NCBI RefSeq assembly: GCF_000524195.1 | Contig: NW_020170385.1 | Coordinates: 387,504 to 451,503, forward strand | From: Echinococcus granulosus | Lineage: Eukaryota > Platyhelminthes > Cestoda > Cyclophyllidea > Taeniidae | DNA length: 64,000 bases | Direction of reading: 5' to 3' | In this document: positions 12,501-27,500 of the stretch, one piece after another | Layout of the letters: each line of letters opens with the position of its first letter | Numbering within the stretch: the first letter of the stretch is position 1 | Position numbers and translations under genes: made by a program | Notes under the pieces: generated by a model | What the model saw: only the letters and a program-made list of their open reading frames with translations | Told to the model about the DNA's origin: nothing | The model's database searches: none

Positions 12501-15500
12501 AGAGTGATGTACTCAAAGCAAGGTAAACGAAAATAAGATCGAAATGATAATCTCCTTGTCAATGCCGACCACTTTTTCGTACTTCAAGTGCTATCAAACG
12601 ATGCTTGAGATAACGGTTTGAATACGCCGATGTTTCAGTGGTAAAATATGCAAAATCTGCAAGATCTTGGAAGAAAAATTACACAGAGTATCCCTAACTA
12701 TAACTTCAGTTTAGTTGCTTTAAATTCAAAGTAGAAAACACGATATTATCACCAGTCCATGAAGGAATCTTACCAGAATCGACATCGGTGGCGTGGACTT
12801 TACCAACCAAACTACCGATAGGCGCATTCTCAGGGACAGAGGCGATCTCAACGGGGTGGTCGAAGACAGGTGGGTTGTCATTGACATCCAATACGTGGAC
12901 TTGGAGGTTGTAATGACAGAAGTGGTCACCTCTATCTCTAGCCTCGACCCGGAAGAAGTAGGACTTCCTCACCTCGTAGTCCAGCTCCCAGGCAAGCGTA
13001 ACATCGCCGGTCTTATTGTCCACCCTGAAGGTGTCCACGTTAGTCTGATCCTCAACCAAGCGGTAATTGAGGGAAGAGTGCTCTTCCAGCACGTCTGCAT
13101 CTGTTGCGCTGAGGCGAAAGAGCACTGTTCCGTTCGATGCCGACTCCGGCACGTCCACCACACGATCAGGCTTAAGAAAGCACAAAGAGAAAAAAATGGA
13201 TTTCTTTTGAAACAGAATAATACCTTAAGCGTATCAACGAACTCACGTTATGGCAGATGGGCGAATTATCATTTACGTCATCCACATGGATTATTAGTGT
13301 GAAGGGATGAGAGGTTTCATGTAATCCATCAAATGCCTTCACTTGCAATATGTGAGTTTGCGTCGACTCAGCATCCAGCGGCCTGCGAATATAGACATTA
13401 CCGCTGGATGAAATGGTGAACTCTTGTACTGATTCCCCGATTTGATAAAATTTCAAAAGAGCATCATTAGAGCTAGTATCCTTATCCACAATTGAGAAGG
13501 TAAAAATTGGATCAGTTGGAAGATAATTTTCTGGAACATGTATTTCAACAGACGGTGGATCATCAGTGGAATTTTCTATGAGCTTCCATTCTGGTGGAGT
13601 GTCGTTTAGATCTATCACATCAACGGTGAGGTAGGCAACCGATGTGTGACGTGATGTATCCACAACTGTGACCTGATAATAAGAAGAGGGACCATCAAAT
13701 ATATCATATGGTGGATTCGTCCCTAACTGCTGCAAATACTCACCGCAAGTTCGTACGATGCCACGGTTTCCCCATCAATCGGTCCCGCTACTGTTATCCA
13801 GCCACTAGAATCAATTAAGAATGGAAGCGAAGAGAAGTCTGAAACGAAATCAGATTTTCGCCGAAGTGAGTAGGAAAGAAGACCTTCATCCGCGGCGTCG
13901 CAATCGTGAGCGAGCATTTGGTAAATGCGACGCCCTGAAGGGAGGTTTTCCGGTATACTAATCCGTGATCTAATGGAGAATAGCCATTTTACTTAGTAAA
14001 ACATAAGTAGGTGTAGTATTCTGCTCAAAGCAAATCATACTCTGAATCCGTCTGGAAACTAGGCGTGCAGTCATTCACGTCCTCGACTTTTATGGTGACG
14101 CGAGTAACGGCAACCACAGGCACCGAAAGGCCGTGGTCGGTAGGAGCAATACGATACTGCACGAGAATATCATGTGAGGGCTGCGCTTCGTAGTCGAGAT
14201 CGCGTGTTGCGCGGATTGCGCCTGTAGCTCCATCGATTGCGAAGGCGCTCAGGGAGGCGGTGGTGCCCAATAACGACCAGGTCCCACCCTGTCTCTCTGC
14301 TTCAGAGTTTATTTTGCAGCCAGCAATGGGCTCGTTCGGATCGTAACCAATCTAACCATTGAAGAGTTAATAAGATCTAATATTATCGCAGTAGCTTGAA
14401 GAACCTTCAAATGCAATTCTACCTGTAAAAGTCTCTACTAAGCATGGCTACCAAGTGCCAAATACTATTTATAACGAGATGGCAAACAAGAAGCCGAAGC
14501 TATTTTTCCGTTAGAAAACTATGCGATGTTTACCGTCCATTCATTTACAAGCATAACGTGCAAATGTGTTTGTAAAAGTTAAGATGCGTCAAACGTTTGT
14601 GGAAGCCCGATGAATCTTGCATCCGGAAGTCTATGCACGGTACCGGCGTCGAAGAAAACACAATAAACATATTATTGATGCATTAGCACGAATAATTGTT
14701 CAACACTTGAGGATCGCAGACAAGAAAAACTTGATAAGCAATCAACCTATTTATCAGCATCGTAGTATTCCAAGTGAAAGGGTGAGACGATAAACATTGG
14801 GAGTAAAAAAACTGAGAAACTTCAATCTTGAAGCGCGTCTCGCTAGGATATTAGAGCAGGTAATACGAGAGCAATTAGTAGGTTAAAACTATCTATTTTT
14901 TGTCAACCTAATGATCAAAATATTCGAGTTTACTGAAAAGACTGCGAACTGGTAAAATGATGCAATCTATTGAGAAAGGATTATTTAAACAGTTCTTAAT
15001 TCTTTTAGTACCAAAGCGCTAAATAAAAAAAATGGCATGTAACCAAAATGCTACTCAAAAGTAGAAAAAAGGTGGATAAAATTTGAAATCGCTCCTCTAA
15101 ATCAACTCTACTGCACACAATGGTCACCATTCTACTGCAAATCAATTGAAAAATAATGACGAAGCTTTACGTGGATACGATTGACTGAAGAAAAGTGACA
15201 CTGCCCTAAGTAAATACTGAGCTTGTCAAACGGTACTTGTTCAGTTCCGGCGTCCTTCCGCAAACTGAGCAACTTTTGATGAAGCTCAAAAGCTTAAGCA
15301 GACAAAATCTCTTTTACCTCATAGTTTTGTTACTTAAAACTTTTTTCAGCGATTCAATTTTTGGTTGAGAACTGCCAATTGCACACACCGGCGGTGCTAT
15401 GCACAAGAACATTTGAACGAACAACCTCCGATACAAAAACCATCGCTACAGCACTTATTCACTAAAACAGGCCTAATGGAAAACTTAGCCCCTCACTTCA

Positions 15501-18500
15501 GCAATAGGAATCGAGCTACAGGAGAGATTCAGTCGCCAGGGGAGTTTCTGGAGCGTGAGATGAATGGTTACGCCGACGGGTTCGGAGCAGAGAGGCCGGC
15601 CCTCCTCAGGCTGATCGCAGGCATCCACGAAGAATTCGAAATCCTGGCTAGAAGGCGGTAGCGGCCGCGTCAGATGGACCTCACCGCTCTGTGCATCCAC
15701 AACGAAGGGGAGGGCGTCGGTAGCGGCGGATGCAACATGATGCGACAAAGACGGCAGCAAACGGTAAACTACGCGTGCGTTACCACCACTGCTGTCCGCA
15801 TCGTGGGCACGGATGTGCACGGGCAGACGCAGACCTCTCGGGTGAATTCGGTTGGCAGAAGCAAGGTGCAAGGTGTCATCGGTATATTCACTTGGTGAAA
15901 GAGTTACCTGTACACAACACAGATGGAACTATTGGGCTCTTTTAGAACTATAAGCCTCCATGGTTCAATTGACATTCATGTCAAGAAACTTAGAGTGGGC
16001 GAAATCCAGACAGAGGATTGCAGAGATTACTGTTCTAGCTTCCTCTCAATCCTAAAGTGGAGGGGAAATGGGAAGTGGAAGGCAAAGAAGTTATGATCCA
16101 CCAGCCAAAAAACGAAGCATAAGAGCACCAGCCCATAAAAAGGCATCAATGATTTTTGTGGTCATTCTGAAGAGATTTGGGATTTTCTTGTTAAGAAAAT
16201 AAACGCGTATCTGCGGTGTTGAGGTAAAACAGCATAGCTAATATATACTGTAAACACATACATGTGGTAATCCCACATAACTGGAAAGTAAGACATAAAA
16301 ATGTCGAGAAAACCTTTTTGACAATATATAGGATTACCAAACTGTTTGCAAAACAGGCTTTTCCAGCCTCATGAGGGGAGGAGGAATGCTCTCCCACCAA
16401 AAGTCATACCTTCACATTAAGAATATGCGAGGCACAGAGTAGGTAATCATTTTGTACAGAATCCGCATACGTGTTGCACAAGCAGTATCACAAACACCTT
16501 GTAGCATTAGGAGTGACCTTTGGGCTGGATTGCACAGCGCCTGGGTGTGGTGGTGGCGATGGTGATGATAGTAGTGGCGGCGAACAGCGGAAGAGAAGCA
16601 AATGCCAAACTTGCAGAAATGCCATTCATTATCCGAATGGCACGCCATACACCACACCATGCCAGCTCGATTGCTCACACACTTTCTGGGTAGTAAAAGG
16701 TTAACCGCATTTCCCTCACTTTTTAGTACTTTTGTTCATGTGTTTGGCTGATTGTGCAGCTAGGGCGTATTCGGCAATCAAGACACTTAGAAAACCATTT
16801 ATCAATTTGCGCCTATGGAACAAACGAAGTTCCAATGCAAAATATGTTTTTCGAAAAGAACTCTCTTAGTTTTACAGCCGATGAGGAAAATACTTTTAGT
16901 TGGAATAGCATATTAGAAAGATAGATAAAAGAGGAAGCAAGCTGCAACGCAGGACATTTTTCCTCCAGCATTTCGAAATATTCTGATCAACTATCCATAT
17001 CTAAAATCTCCCTAATATGCGTTCTTAAACATTGAATGAGTAAAGAATTTATCAATAAGCAATGCAGCAAAGGAACTTGACAATCTACTATTCTATTTCC
17101 CGTGTTTATCGGAGTAATCAGAGCCATCGATGTGGAAAACAAACTGTCCAGTTTAAATAATGATGAGAATGAAAAAAAACCCTGTAAATTCAGTCAGAAT
17201 ATTCAGTTAGACATTATTCGATTTAGTAGTAGTTGTTCAAACCTAAACACAACGCAAGGTCATTAATGTTGCTGAATAAGCCTGTGTAAACAGGTAATAC
17301 TAAACTTGATAGATTAAAAATGCTACAAAATACAAGGGGCTGATTGAGGGGTTCATTGCTGGAATACACGAACATGGAAATATTATCGCAAAAAATGGGA
17401 TATTAGCGCGTATCACAACCAAACATTTCAAATTGACACCCAATTTGAATTCAACCGTTTAAGGAAGGATTTTCGCAAGATCTGTCTTATTAGCAGCTCC
17501 TAGTCGCCTCCAGGACTTAAAGCGAGTGCCTTTTGTAGTCGCAAGTTTTCTTCATTTCTTAAGTCTTTTTAGAGAGTTCCAGATGGAGGAAGAGAGGGTA
17601 AACGAGGACTCCAAGAGGCGGAAAAATGGGGTTCACGAAGGTAGTAAAAAATGCCCGGGCTGATTGTCAGTGCACAGGATCAGGCGAAGACAAAAATGTG
17701 ACCGGATGCTCGGTAGAACGGCATATTTTGTGGTTGGATGCATTTGTACTGGCAAAAATCTGGCTACTTGACCTACTGATCATGTGTTACTAATAAAACC
17801 GATTCAACGAGGAGCATCCACGTGATCGCAACTTAGACGGAATGAGTGAGGAATGACGAAGTTTTGGAACAGGACGTAGATCTTACCTAGTGGATACACA
17901 TAAAATAGAAAATTAGTATCGTTGGAGCTAATTTTCGACGTGAAAATATAATGATAGGATCAATTTTTTGAGTTTAAAACAGATTTGGGAATTTGGTTTC
18001 GAACTTGAAACTTTTGGATAACTATTCCATCATTGTAAGCAAGAGTGAGAGGAAATAGTCAAATCTGTTGAAGGGTCATAAAAACAACCAGCCTTCACCA
18101 TACTTATGGGATAATAAAAGGCAGTTTTTGTGCGGCATGTTGATGCTTTAAAGCAAAAGGCGTGAGTAGGCATCTCTGCCAAAGCGGGGGATCAAAGGTG
18201 AGTCATTAATAACAATGACAAGGTTAGAGAGATGGGAATCAAGAGGGAAGCAGGGCAGTTGGGCACACCTAGGCCACGCAGACCACGGCAATCCATACAC
18301 ACTATTTTCGATGGCGGATATCCCCAAGTTGGTGGTCGTAAAATCAGGCATACAGTCAAAGTAATTCCTTAAAAAGAACCTTTCCTCTGGTAGAGTGCAT
18401 TACAAAGGCAACAAGTCGATAGCTTGAAGGAAATAGAGCAAAATCAGTGATAATGAAGGGAACTAACTCACCTCGTATCTAGTCTGCTCAATCACCGGCG

Positions 18501-21500
18501 CGTTGTCGTTGATATCAGCCACAGTGACCTCAAGCTGCATAAAATCAGACAGGCCACCCGAGTCTGAAGCAACAACTGTGAGTGAGTAGCGCTCGGTCTC
18601 CTCCCGATCAAGGGGCATAGAGAGAGTCACCTCGCCTGTGTAATTTAGAGGAAAAAGTGCCTCACACTTAACGCGACTTCCCAGTAGAGTTTAGTAAACA
18701 ATTTCCGAATACTACTTTTCCTGAGCATTTCTTGGCCTCTGAAGCAATAAAATACCACCTTAAGTTAATGAAGTTTTTCCGCACCAATTTGTGAATCAAA
18801 ACTCACATTTTCACCCCTTCTGAAATACATAACGATATATGGCAGAAACCTTATTTTACTGAATTTTATTTCAAGACAAAGATCTGAAATAGGACATAGC
18901 ATCATATTAAGCCATGTCTCAAACGCTTTAGTCCTCGAAAGATTGTTAAAGCTGCTTTCATGGAAGTAATTTATAATAAGCTAATAGAGCGAGGTAACAA
19001 CGGAAGAAAAGACACCGAGAAAGGCAGACTGGTCACATATCGATACAAATTACTAACATTGGACCACGACACTGCATTTAACAATCGCCTGTAATCAACC
19101 AAAAAGCATCGCACCATGGCCATTGTCCGAAATAAATCAAATTTTCGCCAACAGTTCACCCGGCAAAAGAGAACCGGTGGTGCACACTATCATGCTAATT
19201 AAAAGAAAAAAATGTTAATTAACAAATCCTCTCCTCACAAAAGCTCAAAGCTGGCATGCTAAGCAAGTCAATGAGTGCTACAGATTAATTATAATTCCTA
19301 TTGTGTGCGGTAAGATTTCGCTTATGTACGGATAGGCAATAATGATTTCTGACATTTTTGGTGCTTATTAATACCGACGAACTCACCAGAACATCTGAAG
19401 TTTTCCAGAGAAAGCGTTTCGGAATGTATTTCAAAGGCTTGGAAAAATGTTTGAAGGAATAGAGGACTACTTTGAAGACCACAAAGCGAATTTTGATAAA
19501 TTAAAGCCATAGGTTTTCTGAACCGTTTCCCATGTCAGTTTTACCACCTGAAGACTGACTTCTGGTAAAATCTATCGAGAAACACTAACGTAGCATGAAT
19601 GAAAGAAAAAAGATTTTGCATGTATGTGTGCAAATGCAAGTACCTGTCGTGGAATCCAGGCTGAAAGGGATATGAGGAAGACGGGCGAGGAAGTGGTAGG
19701 AGAGATGACTGAAACTCCCAACATCGGCATCGAGGGCAGTGGCGAGGAGAGCAATGCGACTGCCCACCTGCGCGTCCTCCGGGACTAGCACAGTCTGCAC
19801 CGTCACAGGGAAGCGAGGGGCGTGCCGGTTACTCGGTATCACCTCCACCTCTACCCAACACGTTGCGCTGTGAAGTCCGTCCGACACTTCAATCTAGAGC
19901 ACAGACACGCCTCCTCCCAGTCAGCAAACACCACCTCCAAGAGCGTCTGGGATACACCATACGATCAGAATACTTAGTGAACACTAACCCTAGTGCCAGT
20001 TGTTTCTACAACATTTTGGTGTAGTTTTACATCCATTATCGTCAAGAAAAAGCGGTTAAGAGGAGTTTAGGAAATGAGGTAGAAAAAGCACCTCGAAGGA
20101 GAGACGAGAAGTGCTGCCGCCCTCGTGGGCGAGGAGGGCTGCGGTAAGGCGCGCCTCCGCAGAGGAAGTGAGCGGAGGGCGCCAATGGACGACGCCGCTG
20201 GTGGCATTGAGGCGGAAGATGTCGATATCAGAGGGCAGCAGACGGTAAACTAGACTATCGTTGACATCGGAGTCAGATGCAGTGAGGCGCAGCACGAAGG
20301 CGTCCGTAGGCGCATCAATTACGACTGTTGCATCGCGGTGACATGCGGCACCAGAATCGGCCCCATCTCCAGCCCCATTCTCGCTGTTCGACTCAGCATC
20401 GAATCTCGGTGTGTTGTCGTTGGCGTCGAGGATGGAGAGCTAGAGTGTGGGTAGGGAGAGGAAGCACGCCATAACTATCCGGCCCTCTTAAACACAAGCG
20501 CATTAATGTTGCCATGCCTCTATAAAAGTAAACAACGATTTACCTCCTTGCGAGAAACCCAAGTAGTTAGTTGTCCATGTGACTGTGTGAAAGGAGATGT
20601 TTTAGGAGAATACGTGCGATACACGCACGAAGTCCACTTTGACCTAACACTACTTTATTTTATACTGCCTCTTATCTCAAGCTCGCAACAACGAGAGGCA
20701 ATGTACTCGACAGGACTGTTTCGCGTTGGCTCTGCACGTAGATGTACATGATTACAGTTTAGTTAGACCCTTCAGAAGTCCAGCATAGGGCAAAATTAAA
20801 CGACTTTGGAAAGCTGAGCACTTAAAAAGTTGAAAAGCTTGGAGCAGATTAATAAACTTTCGCAAGGACACATATCGAATGATGGCCGTTTGAGCACGCT
20901 AAAAATTGCCATGAAATTGAGCTACAGAGAGTATAGTTTGATCAACTTAATTCACTGTAAAATGAATATACAACAAATTTACGTACACCCATAATTGTAC
21001 AAAAACAATGATATTTATAAGAGATAGGGGAAAGTACCAGGTCTCACATTCGGGCAGCACTAATTCACTCTTTGATATTAAAAGGAGCTGATGAGAGATC
21101 TGCTTTTGAGCTACTGAAAGGAGAGCATCCCCCATCACGTCTGTGTGATTGCTTACGTAGTAGAGAGGGGACAATGACGCAAAACCACACGACCCACTCT
21201 TCCTCCTGCTTCGGCCACATGGATGACGAGAAACAGCAGGAATGGGCGTAAAATACATGGCCATGTGCTTCGAAGTGATGAGTCATTCGAACGCTAACGA
21301 TGAGGTGACGAATCAGGACTAGGGCGAATGTTCTAAAGACACCCGACGAGACCGTCAGTGGGTTCGACCAGGTGGTTGTTTAAGTGATTGGCACATGCAC
21401 CGCCCACATTATCATCATCAATACCGAACTAACCAGTGGTTGATGGGGTGGAGATATATTATTTTTAAAAGTTTGGTAGATAAATTTCAGTGCGAGCGAC

Positions 21501-24500
21501 TAGTATCCGTAAAAGCAGGATGTGACAGCCAACAAAAAATCATAAATCTATCCCATAAAAAGTAAGTTAGAAATGATAAGCTAGTAATTTTTGTTTGATT
21601 AGCCATTAGTTACGCATTTTGCAGAGTTTTTCGACTCATACTTGTGGAGCTTGATGGGAAAAATGCGTGAAATGTTCCAGGGAGATCATTCTAAGTAGTG
21701 AGTATCAATATCCCCAAAGTGTGATCACTTTATCATAGGTTTACACAACTATTTATCTAAAATAGACGCATTTATTATAATTACAAAGCCCCCTCTTGCA
21801 TGGTATAAATACCGAGAGAAATGAAATCAACATCGCTGACTTCACCTACCCTTCTCCCTCACGCCACTGTGTAGGTATGAGGAAAAATGCGCACTAATGA
21901 CCAGCAGCCAAATGGCTGTTACAATGTAGCTTTCTTTTCAAAGGGCAAAACAACTCATGCGTAAGAGAGTACACGGAGAATTGAATCAGCAGAACGAAAA
22001 CGATGCTATCACGACATTACCCATTATTGCCTTAGGTAGTTGCGGAAAATTAAAGTAGCATCCAGCTCGCATCCTCTGGAGGCTGGTATCCATCGCTGAC
22101 ACGTCAGTAAGGTATCTGACAGGCAAGCAGGCATACGAAAAAAATCTCAACAATAACTACCAAAATAATACCCACCACATCAACTACTACTTGCTACTTT
22201 GAAATAGAACTAGGACTTGATGTGACTGAGCAGCGGTCAGTAACTAGGGTAGGGAAGACAGATTTACCGCAGAGCATTAAATATTCACGTGGAGTAGATT
22301 TCATTTAACGTGATTATTTAATTTTAAGGACGGGAGAAAAAAGCGTCTCCAATAAATTAATCAGGACAAACCTCAACGATAGATCTGCCGAAGAGAGGAG
22401 GTGATCCCCCGTCCACAGCAACGATCCAAAACGTTAACGATGGCTGTTGTTCATAATCCAATTTCCCCGACAGTCGAACAACACCGCTGATTGGATCGAT
22501 TTCTAGATCCGGGACTAAAGTGTTTTGCCCGATCTTGATCTCGTCATCGGTTAGAAGTTGGAGGTAATATCGAATCTAACATTTATACACAAGAAAAAAT
22601 GTACTAGTTTGGGCCAAAGACTTCAAAAAATACGTGAGCTGACGCAAGTTTACGTCATAAAAGTAGGTGAATGCAGTATCTCGGAATGCGATAGTGTGGT
22701 AAAATAACTTTGCGTTAAGTATGCAAATGTTCTGAGCCTGAGTTGGTTTCTTGGCCCGAGGCCATGCAATTTTATCACGGACTATCTTGACATTTCTGAT
22801 CTCATCAACTAATTAGAGCAGAAATCAAACTGGATTTTAAAAATAACATGAAATGATGACTTCATTATTTTTGAATTAAAGATCCGTTTCAGTATTAAGC
22901 CGCCACGAATGAGACGACTACCTGAATAACGTCTCTATTTTATCAAACCGTAATGATAATGCAAGCGGACGAAAATTCCTGCACGGTCAAGAGGAATTCG
23001 GGCGTCCCAAGGCTATCGCCTTAATTGTAAATAGCCCGCTTTTGCACACACGGAAAGTATTTGTTGTTAAGTGATTAAGGAGTTCATTTAGTAATGTACA
23101 AAAAATATGGAGAAACCTGAGACGTTTCAATCATAAGTACGCCTTTTACAGTTCTGGTAGACTCGGAACCGGCCTCTCAGATGCATACTGAATTAACAGG
23201 AAACAAACAAATCTGTTTTGAAATTTGCATAATAGATAAGTCGTTGCTATAACTTTCATTACACAAATGTCATATCCCCCGGGATTGTTCCTAAAATATG
23301 ATGGTATAGTGCAAAATTCCCAAGATTTTCGAATACCAGCCGTGAATATGACCAAACGCTCACACGTATTGATAAACTTGATAGTGCTGCGGGTAACTTA
23401 CAATGTAGGCATTATTCTAGGATATACTTAATTTATTCGGTGATAGTGGATGCTTGATTTGATGGAATACATTTATCCCACCACCCTTATGAAGGGACTT
23501 CACTGTTGCACCAGTGTAACGTACTTATATCAGTTGAGATAAACCAAACTGGAAATCTTTGTTCGCCCTTAGGGGAAGGATGTGTACATAAGGCTTTTTT
23601 AAAAACCAACTATTTTGAACGTCTATCTATAGCGGAAACAAAAGATTGATGAATAACTATATACTGACAAATGATTGACAAAAACATCCGGATATTGACA
23701 TTTGTCTAGATTAAAAAGGTTCTCGAAATCTTCTATAAAATCGGAATAGGAAATAGATAAAAAACCATAGCAGGCTGCCAAATGCCAGTTATGTTTAAAG
23801 ATTAGCGTTTCAAAACAAAAAGATTTATCTGGTATGACTTTGGATCATGTTGACGTTTAGGAATATGAGCAACCTGCTGAAACAAATCCAGTTGGCGCAA
23901 TCAACACTCAGTATATCTTTAAGTGCCTGTGAACTGGAAAGAGTAATTTTCGAGCTGTCCAATACTTACTGAGGCATCATGGTAACTATGTTAAAATTGT
24001 CGTTTGAGTAACGCATATGACCTGCTATTCCCTATCCAATAGTGACCCTTTCACCAAAGTCAGCAACCTTGATAATGGGAATTCGATAGTCCCGACATTA
24101 GTAAATATTCCCGTTTCTCGTTCTTTTAGGTGTTACATAATACACGAAAATCATACATGGACTGGCAGCTAGTCAGTGGACGATGATTTGTGGCTAGATG
24201 GGGATGGAATACCCGCAAGGAAGAGCGAAGCCCTTCACACCATTATCGCAAGGGCACTACCTCCCGACAGCCAATAACTTATCTTCCCTTACCTCCCTTT
24301 CCTTCTCGCTCCTATCAAATGAGTTCAGTCAACAAGAAAGATTCGCTTCTCACCCGTCCTTCCCCTGCCTTCTTTCCAAGTTGAAAAATAAAGAAACTGC
24401 TCCGAAAAACTACAATGCTTCGCAGAAGAATACGATTTCATGATGAATCTATACTCAAGAGTTTTTTTGGGGGAATAAAGAATTGTAAAATTTCCCAAGA

Positions 24501-27500
24501 CATCATTACCTTAACTTTAAAACTGTGTACACTATTAAATCCTAGAGTGAAAGGGAGTTTGCTACGCCTCGATACTAACCGTTATGCAACAGGGATATGT
24601 AAAAACTTCTAACACTGAGAATATAAATGATAGTAAAGGGATGAAGTGATTTGGCCCACCTGACCATTTAATCCTGAATCTGCGTCGCTTGCCAGTTCAG
24701 GGGGATAGAGAGGTATAACGTCACCTATTTTCGCCGCCTCGGAGACCACGGCCTTGTAAAGAGGCGCCGAAAATACTGGGCGCTCATCATTTACATCCTA
24801 AAAGACTCACAAAAGGTTAGGTATTCGCTAAAAAATTTTCTCCATCCACGTTTCCTGACGTATTTTTCCATTAGAAATAACAACAAATAAACACCAGTAA
24901 GAGTAAGAAGGTTAACTTGACATGTTTAGAAGTTAAAATTAGAAATTATACGTACGAGATGACACAGGAAGTCAAGATCAAGAGGGATGCCTAGTTACAT
25001 AACTTAAAGCTCAAGTGTTTGCTTGTTGAGTACGAATTAATACAGGTAATTCAGCCAAAGAAAATTCGCTAAAATCGACAGAACCGGTCTGCTGAAGTTC
25101 CGAACGTTCAATATCAAGGTGAATATCCCCGTTAACACGACAATTCAAATTTTAGTAACAACGATATGGATAAAAAGACACTAAGTGAAAGCCCCGCACT
25201 CATCACTCAAGGCGAAAAGCGTGGGAGCAAACCGCCTTGGTAAAGATAAAAACAGTGAACTACTCAGTACAATGCTAGACTCCTCTACGACTTACACATT
25301 TTATTTCAGTCATTCATTACCATTACCAGAACCCCATATCAGCTCTGCTTGATGAAATATTGGTTAGTGCTTCGCCTAATGGGAAAACAGTACTCTTAGA
25401 ATAAATTCCATGCAAAGAAAGTAATAGCCATACATTAACAACTCAAATAATAAATAAAACAGTCTCAATGGCAGAACCAGCCCAGGTAGTATTTTTAAGC
25501 TGCCACATAAAATTTTTGCTATTGAAAATGTCACTGACAAATCGGTCTAGCAATGCCACCTGGACCATTCATTCCCGCCTTAACTGGCCATTCCACTTAT
25601 AATCCGATAAAACCCCATTATCTCGCAGAGGTAATGAGCCCTCAAGCGTAGCAAACACGAACAGTGATTGTTTTTACAAAGACTGTAACTACCACGCGCA
25701 AATATTATTTACTCATCCACAGAAAAGTAGTGGAAGTTGTCAGGTACGGGGGGACACAGAAGCGAAGCACATCAAAATGTCTCCAGAAGTCCAGAAGGAG
25801 AACGAAGCTCAAGGCAGAAAAGAGTTCCGATTTTACATAATTGGAAATAAAGTAACTATAGGGGTCTCGAAAATGAGAATATTGGGTGAATAGCTGATAG
25901 CAAAGCAAACAGAACCGGAAAACAGTATCCTGAAACTAGAGGAATTTTTAGACAAATAGAGTCACGAAACTTCATTCATGCTACTATTAATCGGTCTGAA
26001 TAAGGAAATCACGGCATCAATGCCAATAATTAAGTCCATCAAAGTCTAAAACGGGGTTATTTCAAGCATGCCAGAATGAGAGGTTAATTAAACGCCTAAA
26101 AGATTGCTCAAACATTGACGGGGCAAAATGAGTCGAGACTCACGATGATGTCGATATAGACACTGACGTGAGCAGTGTTGCCGGTTGTCGTATCAAGGGC
26201 TTGGATGAGGAGATTGTAGTGATTCGCCTTCTCATAGTCAAGAGGAGCACAAACTCGTATAACGCCTAGATACGAAAGTATGGGAAAATGAGGTCAAGCA
26301 ATTACGAATGGATTGAAAATCAATACCATGACGACAAGCATGCGGAAACTGTTTAGCAGAATGAAGGAGAGTTTTACAACGAACAAGTATCCCGACGAAT
26401 AACATTTGATGTAAGCTCGAAACTCACATTCACCCAACGCGGCGTATGCTATTGTCACAACAAAAAGGTATTCCAGCTAGTACATATATAAGAAATTTTA
26501 ACGTAGAATAAAAGCTGAAGCCCAAGAAGTTACGTGAGAAGCTAATTTTCTTTTAAATGCTATGTGTAAGCCACACTACCTCCATTCCAAGAAAACTTAT
26601 TCGATGAAAATGAAAACCTTCGAAGTTAAAGCGCCCAACCACCATTATTTCATAACCTAGAAACAGCAAAGATAATATAAATGCCACGAGATATTCAATC
26701 AATTGTAAAAGGGGAATGTTCACCAGTGAGAAAATAAGGAAAGTTAGAGTGAGCTTGAGCAAAGAGGGACGTAATGAATATGACTCATCTGGGATACTGA
26801 GTAAATGAAACAATGATGTCTGCTGAGAATGCATAAAAATGCTAGTCTACAGAGTGGGTCAGTTTAAAGTTGTCGCATTATAAGATGAATTCAGCACAAC
26901 ACTTTATCATCCCCAATTTGCCTGGTTGTGGTTCTAGTTATAACATTCGCAAGATTTGATTCTCCGACGAAATCTGGTAGCGACATTAAGAATAAAAAGA
27001 TGAATATCTCCAATGTTGATCTACTCACATTAAGCTGAAACCATTACGAATAGCAAATGTTAAAAAATCCACCTGTTTTGTAGTCCAGAAAGAAAGGGTT
27101 ATCCTGAACGTTGGATTCGGTGTGGTCAAGGCTGAGAGAGACGATGCGATAGATGAGGGTGGTGGCAGAGGCGCTGATCGCCACCACGCTAGTCACCGAC
27201 TCACCGGGGGGTGCGCTTTCTGCCACGACGGCGGCGTAGTGCGTGCTTGTGAAGCGCGGTCCAAGGCGGGCGGCCAGCTGCACCATCACCTCAGCGTCCG
27301 CGGAGCGTTGCCCTCCGTCAGTGGCACGCACCCGCGCTACCAGCTGTCGACCCGCCCAGTCTGCCGGAACAGCGCGAATGAGTGACATTCGACCTGACAT
27401 GGGATCGATCGAGAACAGTGGCGGCTCCGCATGAGGCTGTGTGCTCACTATCTGGTAGGATACCGCTCCATTCCGACCCAAGTCAGGATCGCTCGCCTCC

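Noticed and set aside
11979..12536. 185-codon open frame on the plus strand
   Set aside because: It lies antisense over exon 28, whose minus-strand translation has clear cadherin motifs and proper splice sites; the plus frame has none.
12793..13302. 169-codon open frame on the plus strand
   Set aside because: Antisense shadow of exon 27 (EC29/EC30).
16548..16582. GGT/GAT-rich patch in intron 22
   Set aside because: Too short and impure to call a microsatellite, and no coding or regulatory meaning visible.
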